The notes under the pieces are model-generated. The model saw only the letters and a program-made list of their open reading frames with translations. It ran no database searches and was not told the DNA's origin. This document shows positions 57,599-64,000 of a stretch of DNA of 64,000 bases, in pieces. The DNA lies in contig JANTQA010000008.1 in assembly GCA_027625915.1 (NCBI GenBank), positions 4,643,501-4,707,500 of the forward strand. Reading direction: 5' to 3'. Numbering within the stretch: position 1 is the first letter of the stretch; each line of letters starts with the position of its first letter. The stretch is from Anaeramoeba flamelloides. Taxonomy: Eukaryota; Metamonada; Anaeramoebidae. Both the position numbers and the translations under genes were made by a program.

Positions 57599-59605
57599 TT
57601 ATTTCTTTTCTTGCTCTTGTAAAAAAGATAACCCATCAAAATCAAATACTGCATGGCTTGGTAGTTCATAACCTTGATTCTGATTTGTTTCCAATTGCTG
57701 GTTATCCGTTTTAGATTCTGTACTGTTTTGATCACTTTTCTTTTCCTTTAATGTTTGTTCTTTGTTCTTTGTCTTTTGACTTTCTAATTTTTTTTTTTTT
57801 TGTAATTCTTTCACTTTTCTTTTCATAACAAATTTATTAACCAAATCTGCCTTTTTGATTTTTTTGATAAGCCCACCACTTTCTTTTTTAACCTTCCCAT
57901 AAGTATTTGATTCTTTAAGTTTATTCATCATTTCCTTTGTTCCGTCTTTGGTTGATTTATAAATCTGCTTTGTGCCCTTGGAAGCCTTTTTGCCAAGATC
58001 CTTTTGTCTAATTTTTTGGTACAGTTCCTTTGTTTCTTGTGTAGCCTTTTGGTACGAGTTACTGTTTTTAATTCTTTTGATCATCTTTGTGCTTTTTTCA
58101 GAAACAGTGGTATAAGGCTGGCTCGTCTTGACCTTGTTCATCATCTGTTTGCCTCCATTTTTCATGCTATTAATGCTTTCTGATTTCGAGATCCTTTTCA
58201 CACTATCTACAATTGTAAATACACCCTTTGCCAACAAAATCTTTGTTTTGGTTGATAATTTTTTCATTCTTCCTTGTTTCTGTGTCTTTTCTTGGATCAA
58301 ATCACCTTCTTCTTGAAGAAATTGTATATATTTTTCAGGTGTTAACTGAAGCGTTTCATCCAAGACATGCGCAAACCCACTTTCTAATTCCCAGATTGAA
58401 AACTCTTCCCTTGTTGTGCTTTCAAGTAGTTGTAATAATTTTACTTGCCCAGTTAAATATTGTAGCATAATTTTTTCAGTTCCCTTAAACACCACCATAT
58501 ATTCTTCATCAATCAGGTCTCTTGAAGTTTCACTATTGCTTTTAAGATCTGCTGTTTCTGATTGTTTTTCTTGATCTTGATCTTCTTTTTCTTTTACTTT
58601 TTCTTCTTTTTCTTCTTTTTCTTCTTTTTCTTCTTTTTCTTCTTTTTCTTCTTTTTCTTCTTTTTTTTCTTCTTTTTCTTTTTTTTCTTCTTTTTCTTCT
58701 TCTTCTTTTTCTTGATTTTCGTTATCTTTTTCTTTTTCTTTTTCTTTCTCATTTTCTTTTTTTTCTTTATCATTTTCATTTTCTTTTTCTTTTTTTTCTT
58801 CTTCTTCTTTTTTTTCTTGATTTTCGTTATCTTTTTCTTCCACTTTTGAGTTTCCATCTTTTTGTTGCTGCTGTTCTTGTTCTTGTTGATCTTTATCATC
58901 TTCGTTTTCGGTGTTGTCCCCCAGTTCATTAACAGTAACAATTTCGGGATTTAAATTGAGAACAATATCAGGTAAATCAACATCATTGATTTGGAATAAT
59001 ACTTTACTTTCAAATTCTGGTTGTGTACACGACCAAACAATAAACCTAAAAGCTATTGCTAATGTCGGTCTTGGGAGTTTTAATAATTTTTTATTCTTAT
59101 CTTGGTCTTTTTCTTTTTCTTCTGTGCTTTCATTATTTGTTAATTCGCCTTCCTTTTCATTTTCGTTAACATTTTCATTAAGTGGCTTAGAAGTTGAGCT
59201 ATTTGAAAAGCATTTTTTTTGTGCTTTTTGTGGTTGGCTTTGATACCTTTTAAAAGATTCTCGTGAAAGATCAAACATTTGTGCAAATGAAACCAAATTA
59301 CTTAAATCTCCATTAACTTGAATTTGCCCAAACATCATCGCTACAGTTGGATCAACTTCTCCCGTAAATAACGACAAGAGTGTGTTGTCATCACATTTTA
59401 CAACAGTGTTAGTTTCTCCAATATGGCCCGAGACTACTTTTGCAGTTCCTTCACTAACGATGATTGAAACCTTCAAATCTTCAAGATCGGCTCTTGTAAT
59501 AACGAAATGAAAGGTTCCTGTTTTTGTTTTGTCACCAAGATAACTAAAAGGAATATACTTAATTATTGTTTGGAGATTGGAAGAGAGTTCGCTAAAGTTT
59601 TCCAT
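57599..59605 (-). CDS. SCP2 sterol-carrier-domain protein with Glu/Lys tract and Lys-rich repeats
   Basis: A single exon of 668 residues from the ATG at 59605. The frame continues ~88 codons upstream with a hydrophobic stretch (FLFFIILIVL); that part is AT-rich and looks like 5' UTR, though an upstream start at an in-frame ATG is not excluded. Residues ~10-115 are an SCP2 lipid-binding domain: LEDLKVSIIVSEGTAKV, VVKCDDNTLLSLFTGEVDP, MMFGQIQVNGDLSNLVSF. Residues ~175-450 look like a second SCP2-like domain (FRFIVWSC...; YMVVFKGTEKIMLQYLTGQVKLL) split by a ~150-residue Glu/Lys/Asn tract encoded by a TTCTTTTTC-type repeat. At 483-585 lie imperfect ~25-residue basic repeats with the pattern (M/I)xKxKxSxxYxxxxxExxxxxxKI. 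It probably binds or moves lipids; basic repeats could bind acidic membranes. No catalytic partner domain, as in HSD17B4, is attached. Confidence 0.75.
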   Translation of the reverse strand: MENFSELSSNLQTIIKYIPFSYLGDKTKTGTFHFVITRADLEDLKVSIIVSEGTAKVVSGHIGETNTVVKCDDNTLLSLFTGEVDPTVAMMFGQIQVNGDLSNLVSFAQMFDLSRESFKRYQSQPQKAQKKCFSNSSTSKPLNENVNENEKEGELTNNESTEEKEKDQDKNKKLLKLPRPTLAIAFRFIVWSCTQPEFESKVLFQINDVDLPDIVLNLNPEIVTVNELGDNTENEDDKDQQEQEQQQQKDGNSKVEEKDNENQEKKEEEEKKEKENENDKEKKENEKEKEKEKDNENQEKEEEEKEEKKEKEEKKEEKEEKEEKEEKEEKEEKEEKVKEKEDQDQEKQSETADLKSNSETSRDLIDEEYMVVFKGTEKIMLQYLTGQVKLLQLLESTTREEFSIWELESGFAHVLDETLQLTPEKYIQFLQEEGDLIQEKTQKQGRMKKLSTKTKILLAKGVFTIVDSVKRISKSESINSMKNGGKQMMNKVKTSQPYTTVSEKSTKMIKRIKNSNSYQKATQETKELYQKIRQKDLGKKASKGTKQIYKSTKDGTKEMMNKLKESNTYGKVKKESGGLIKKIKKADLVNKFVMKRKVKELQKKKKLESQKTKNKEQTLKEKKSDQNSTESKTDNQQLETNQNQGYELPSHAVFDFDGLSFLQEQEKK

Positions 59606-59865
59606 TGAGAAGAAATTTAAAGAACTAGTTCTTAAAACGATTAAAATGATAAAAAATAAAAACTTTTTTATGAAATTTAAAATTCGGGTAAAAAAATTGT
59701 AAAAGGTTATTTTAAATGTAAAATGATATTTATAAGGAATAAATTTTTCGAATTTCCTTATTGTTCTGATTATGTTGTGCAATAAATTCATGATATCTGA
59801 AATTAAAATCCTCCAAACTGGATTAATACTGACTTTTAAAATCTTAAGTGAATACCAATACCAGT

Positions 59866-59952
59866 ACAACTACTGAAATTGAAATATGTGATAGTTTATT
59901 ATAAATTATATTGGTACACTTAATTTCTACATTCTCAAAAAATTGTAAAAAA
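59866..59952 (+). repeat. Short dispersed repeat, copy 2 (other at 10050-10135)
   Basis: It shares CTACTGAAATTGAA, TATGTGATAGTTTATTA and AAATTATATTGGTAC with 10050-10135. It lies about 260 bases upstream of the SCP2 gene start and may overlap its promoter region. Confidence 0.65.
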
Positions 59953-61391
59953 AAAAATCAAAAAGTTTAATTTTATTAAAATCAATAAAAAAAATTTCAG
60001 TGAAAATATAAAAAAAACATTAAATTTGGAAATTTATTCAATTTTTTTATAGAGATTATTTTTTGAGATATAAGACTAAACCCTTTCACTTTTTTTTTTC
60101 AAATTGGATGTACATAATACTTTGCAATTATTTGATTACAACCAGATCGGTAAATATTCACCAAATACTTATATTCTAGAGATCTCAAATAATTATAATA
60201 ATAAATATGTTTTTTTTCAAAATTCTATTTTCGAAAAGAGAATTTCAGGTTTTATTGGTATTACTTAGATAAATTTTTCTTTAATAATGTCAATTTTTAA
60301 AACAATTTATTTTCTTTGGTAATATTCTTTTAATATTATTAAACAATTTTAAATTAATTATATTCTTTTTTTTTTACCTTATTTGAAATGTTTTAGTAAC
60401 TTATTTATTATTAATGAAATAATAAACAACTTTTTGTTTTTATTTTACAAAATTACAATAATATTTTCTAGATAATTCTTTTGAATTTTAATAAATACAA
60501 GTATATCCTTGTTTTAGAACTTATTAAACTATCTTGGATTTATTTAGAGTTTATTTTACAAAATATTTACTCTATTTCAATTCAACAATTTAACAAAATA
60601 TATCAGAAAAATAAAATCAAAAATCAAATATTTCTATTACAGTTATAATCCTTAAAATTATTTATTTTGTACATTTTAAAAAATACTTTGAATTCATAAT
60701 AATTATTCATTTTGAAGTGAAAAAGATTAATTTAACTGATTTATTTCAATTCCTAATCAATTTTAGTATAGTGTGGAATTATTTGGAACTATCAGATTCC
60801 ATTTTATAAGAGTAACTAACAAATCATGATATTGGTCTTCATACAAGTGTTTAAAAGTTAATTTGAATTTCAAATTATGTAACTTTTCAAGTAATTTTAA
60901 CATATTGAAAATTTAGAAAAATAATAATTTAGATAAATACAAAGATCTTCAAAAAAAAAAAATAAAATAATTAATTTATTAAAAAGATAAAATCAATTTT
61001 TATATGAAACTTGGCCAATTCAGAAACTTAAAAAAAGGGATTTTCTTATTTATTTTTTATTTTTCAACCTTTAAAAAATTTATTTATATTTCTTAATTTT
61101 ACTTTATTTTAACAGTTATTAAAAAATAATATTTTGTGAAATTTCAGATTTTTATCACAATATATTTACTATTTCAAAAAATCTATAAATTTTTGATTTT
61201 TTTCAATTAAAATTTCAATTTTCAAAAAATATAAAACAATTGATCATGTTGATGATTATTTGTTGATATATAAAATGAAATCTTATATTGAAAAAATTAA
61301 TAAAATTTATTTATTTGGTTCAAAGATTCTATTTAATATTGTATATCCGTTTTTTTGTAAAACGAGATGATATTTTTTTTTGAGAATAATA

Positions 61392-62103
61392 TATAAACTC
61401 TGTTTCAGTCAAAGGGGCCCAACGTTTTTTTCAAATATCAATTATTTTATATAATTGACCTTTGAAGAACAAATAAGAAATAAAGAGAATAATACACCTC
61501 AAAGAAATGTTGATACATGTCTGAAAGAAAACTAATTAATCAATAGCTTTTCTTAAAAATTGAAAAACTCAAATTCTTAGGGCCCAATTGAGAAAAACAA
61601 CGATGTTCGTTTTGAACTTCTACTGGTATTTGAATAATAAATATGAAACATTTTTCACTTCATTTTCTACACTTTTCTTTTTAGAAATTAAGCCCCCAAA
61701 CAAAGTTTGTTGGTATTTGTGGTCTCTATTTGAAAAAGGAAATGAAAATGAAGTGAAAATTTTTCACATTTATTAAACAAATATCAAGATCAAAGATCGA
61801 ATTGAATTGCAATAGAAATCAATAGATTTCTCAACAATCTTTACATGGTTTCAATGACCTTAGAATAACACATTTTTACCAAGTGACTATTGATCTTGCA
61901 ATAAAAAATTTTTTTGCAAAAGAATTAGGTTTTTAAAAAAAACACAAAAAAAAAAAACAAAAATGATTAGAAATGTGAAAAAATGATTTTAATTTTGAAA
62001 ATTTCCAAAATAAAATTTTTCTTCCAATATCTATGCAAACCCTTTAAACACGTGTATTATACCATTACAACTGGGCCCCTTTGACTGAAAAATAGTTTAT
62101 ATA
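61392..62103. mobile_element. Inverted-repeat element with CAGTCAAAGGGGCCCA ends
   Basis: The left end is TATAAACTCTGTTTCAGTCA followed by AAGGGGCCCAA; the right end in reverse is TATAAACTATTTTTCAGTCA followed by AAGGGGCCCAG. Total about 710 bases. Inside, AATATGAAACATTTTTCACTT and its reverse (61637-61775) form a second inverted repeat around a ~75-base centre. The GC-rich tips stand out in this genome. The open frame at 61588-61776 spans that inner repeat and is not a gene. Confidence 0.75.
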
Positions 62104-62860
62104 TATATTATGACCATTTTCTTATAGAGAAAAAATATTTTGAAAAGATCAAATGAAAAAGAAAAAAGAAGAAAAAATTTCAGTGAAGTGAAAATATAAT
62201 AAATTGTATTTTACAACATGGAAAATAGGAAAATTATTTTTAAGTACAAAATTTGTTTTATGAATGCTGATATTTTTGTGTAATGATCAAAGTAAAATTA
62301 TTAAAAAATAAATTGAAACAAATGTCTTTGAGGGTTGTATTATTTTAATAAATATTGGGATTATCAAAAAGAAAAATAATAATTTTTAATCATTATGATT
62401 CTATGGATTAAAAAATTTATGAATGAATTTCTTTAAAAATAAATTAAGTCAAAAAATTGATCTTCTTAACTTGGATGAAAGATCATACAATCAAGTTATT
62501 TTTAATTTGAAAATGAGAAATGAGATAAATCCCATTAAGATTTATCAAAAAAAAATCATGAAGAATTCCTTACAAATAATTCTACAATTATAAGGTATGT
62601 AAACTATTTCATATTATTTTTTTTTTTAGTTCTTTCTAATTCTTTAAATTTTTTAGTAATCATAAGGGTTAAATAATAAAAAAAAATATCATTTGAAAGA
62701 ATCTTAAAACTATTGATTTTGTGTAAAATGGTTTGTTGAGTAACGAAATTTATTTGAAAAAATATTAATAAACCTAAAAGAACATAATTTTGATGAAAAA
62801 TATTTTTTATTCCAAAAATATCATAATTAACCATAGAATAGTTGACAATAACTTTGTTAA

Positions 62861-63954
62861 GGTTTATAATCCCCACAATTTGAAAAAAGATACTCTTGTA
62901 TAGGGGCAGGTTAATTGTTATTTTGGTTACTAGATGATCGATAATCGACATAGTATTGGCTTTAATATGTCTTCAAGTAAACCCTAATTCAAAATTTTTA
63001 ACACACCTAAATACAATTTTTGAGAAAAAAAATCTTATTTAATCAATTTCCAAAGAAATACTAAATTAGAACCATTCAACAATTGAACTGTTAACAATTG
63101 TTTATAAATAACAATTCTAAAAAAAAAATAATAAATAATAATCAATACTAAAAAAATCATTGGTGTATTAAAAATTTTGGAGAGAGCAAAACAAAAAAAT
63201 AGATTGATAAAATTTTTTATATTCGATTAGGAATATTGATCAATCAATTGGTTAGATACTACCAACTAATTTTATTTCATTTCATCGATTTTGAACAACT
63301 CAACTTTAGCCTAATAAAAATCTTTGAAAAAAATAGTTATGATCAAAAGAAACAAGTTACGTTATTAAAAAAATGAAATGAAAACAAAAACTAAAAGATG
63401 AAAATGATTTAAATATTTTTCAAAAACCAAAATTATATGCAATTTGAATGAAATTGTATTGTTGTGATTGTTTGGAACATTTTAGCTGTGTGTAAAATTT
63501 TGAATTAGCGTTTTGTTTATTATTTTACAATTTATTAATTATTTATTCCAAAAATGGAATATATAGAGGGAAAGACTAAGAGGACGGGGGGTATTTAAAA
63601 TGGACTTTTGATTTTTTAGTTATGAAACAATATATTTATATAACTTTTTAGTCAATTAACTCCATGAAAACAATTTTTTTACAAAAAGCTATAAATAAAA
63701 CAAAAACTATATAAAAATATAAATAGATAACCAAAAAAAATTTTTTTTTTTATTAAATGCCTTGCAATTTATTACTATTTGGACACTCACTAATTTGGAT
63801 TTCGGAATAAAGAATAAATTTTCTAAATTTTTTTTTGAACCACACCTTAAAAATCATACAAAGTTGAAGATCGATTAGTTAAGAACAAAAATAACATTTT
63901 TTTTTACATCGGACACAAGATAACGTTATTTCCTTGTTTCAGGGATTGTAAACC
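62861..63954. mobile_element. TTAA-flanked element with long inverted ends, 1,094 bases
   Basis: TTAA lies at 62857-62860 and 63955-63958. The left end, GGTTTATAATCCCCACAATT, and the reverse of the right end, GGTTTACAATCCCTGAAAC, match patchily for about 110 bases, including GATGATCGATAATCGAC against ACTAATCGATCTTCAAC. The end at 38787 is closer to the right end than to the left. piggyBac-like by its target site. There is no transposase frame. Confidence 0.75.
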
Positions 63955-64000
63955 TTAAAAAACTATTTTGAAAAAGAATTATTCAAACTTTGACAAAAGA

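Larger units (their letters stand above)
59606..64000. other. Gene-free stretch with two intact-looking elements
   Basis: No coding sequence is recognised. It holds the short repeat shared with 10050-10135, the GGGGCCC-ended element (61392-62103) and a TTAA-flanked element (62861-63954). 59960-61390 is AT-rich DNA only. Confidence 0.6.

Noticed and set aside
58562-58849. Open frame of almost only Phe on the plus strand
   Set aside because: It is the opposite strand of the Glu/Lys tract of the SCP2 protein.
62604-62951. 115-codon open frame on the minus strand
   Set aside because: It crosses the boundary of the TTAA element at 62861 and has AT-driven composition.
1-64000. tRNA, rRNA or telomere repeats
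   Set aside because: No cloverleaf with a GGTTCGANNCC box, no rRNA-like GC island and no telomere-type tandem array was found by eye; a covariance-model scan could still find small RNAs.

Overview
The window is eukaryotic nuclear DNA from a very AT-rich protist. Genes are sparse, spliceosomal introns run from under 200 bases to almost 2.8 kb, and intergenic stretches of several kb are full of short inverted-repeat transposons. The protein repertoire (LisH-RasGEF, ankyrin-DH-PH, guanylate-binding-protein-like, SCP2) suggests an amoeboid protist. An Anaeramoeba-like metamonad is my best guess, held weakly; an amoebozoan is the main alternative. Exon joins given here come from reading frame, phase and GT/AG signals, not from transcripts.

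Layout. 1-547: 3' end of a lysosomal alpha-mannosidase (+). 5042-11695: a LisH-RasGEF gene (+) whose catalytic domain is split by a 2 kb intron. 11696-16177: no gene, but one inverted-repeat transposon nested in another. 16178-19792: the Fe-S cluster co-chaperone HscB (+), two exons around a 2.8 kb intron. 19793-23715: no gene, with a large foldback element. 23716-29979: an ankyrin/Dbl-homology/PH RhoGEF (-) whose 2.2 kb intron holds nested transposons. 29980-34287: a decayed LINE and a cluster of hairpin repeats. 34288-35805: a secreted or membrane-anchored GBP-like protein that seems to have lost its nucleotide-binding residues (-). 40422-41648: a DGAT1-like MBOAT acyltransferase (-) with its first exon unresolved. 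41649-50151: repeats only. 50152-51628: a DnaJ-type cysteine-rich protein without a J domain (-). 57599-59605: an SCP2-domain protein with a long Glu/Lys tract and lysine-rich repeats (-). The remainder is repeats.

There is no operon-like arrangement. Two genes are exchange factors for small GTPases (Ras and Rho classes), two concern lipids (MBOAT, SCP2), two are DnaJ-related (HscB and the cysteine-rich protein), and one is lysosomal. The features most worth a second look are the GBP-like apparent pseudo-GTPase, the J-less zinc-finger DnaJ relative, the SCP2 protein with C-terminal repeats, and the mobile DNA: TTAA-flanked and TA-flanked elements nested in each other inside introns, and a dispersed family built from perfect hairpins.
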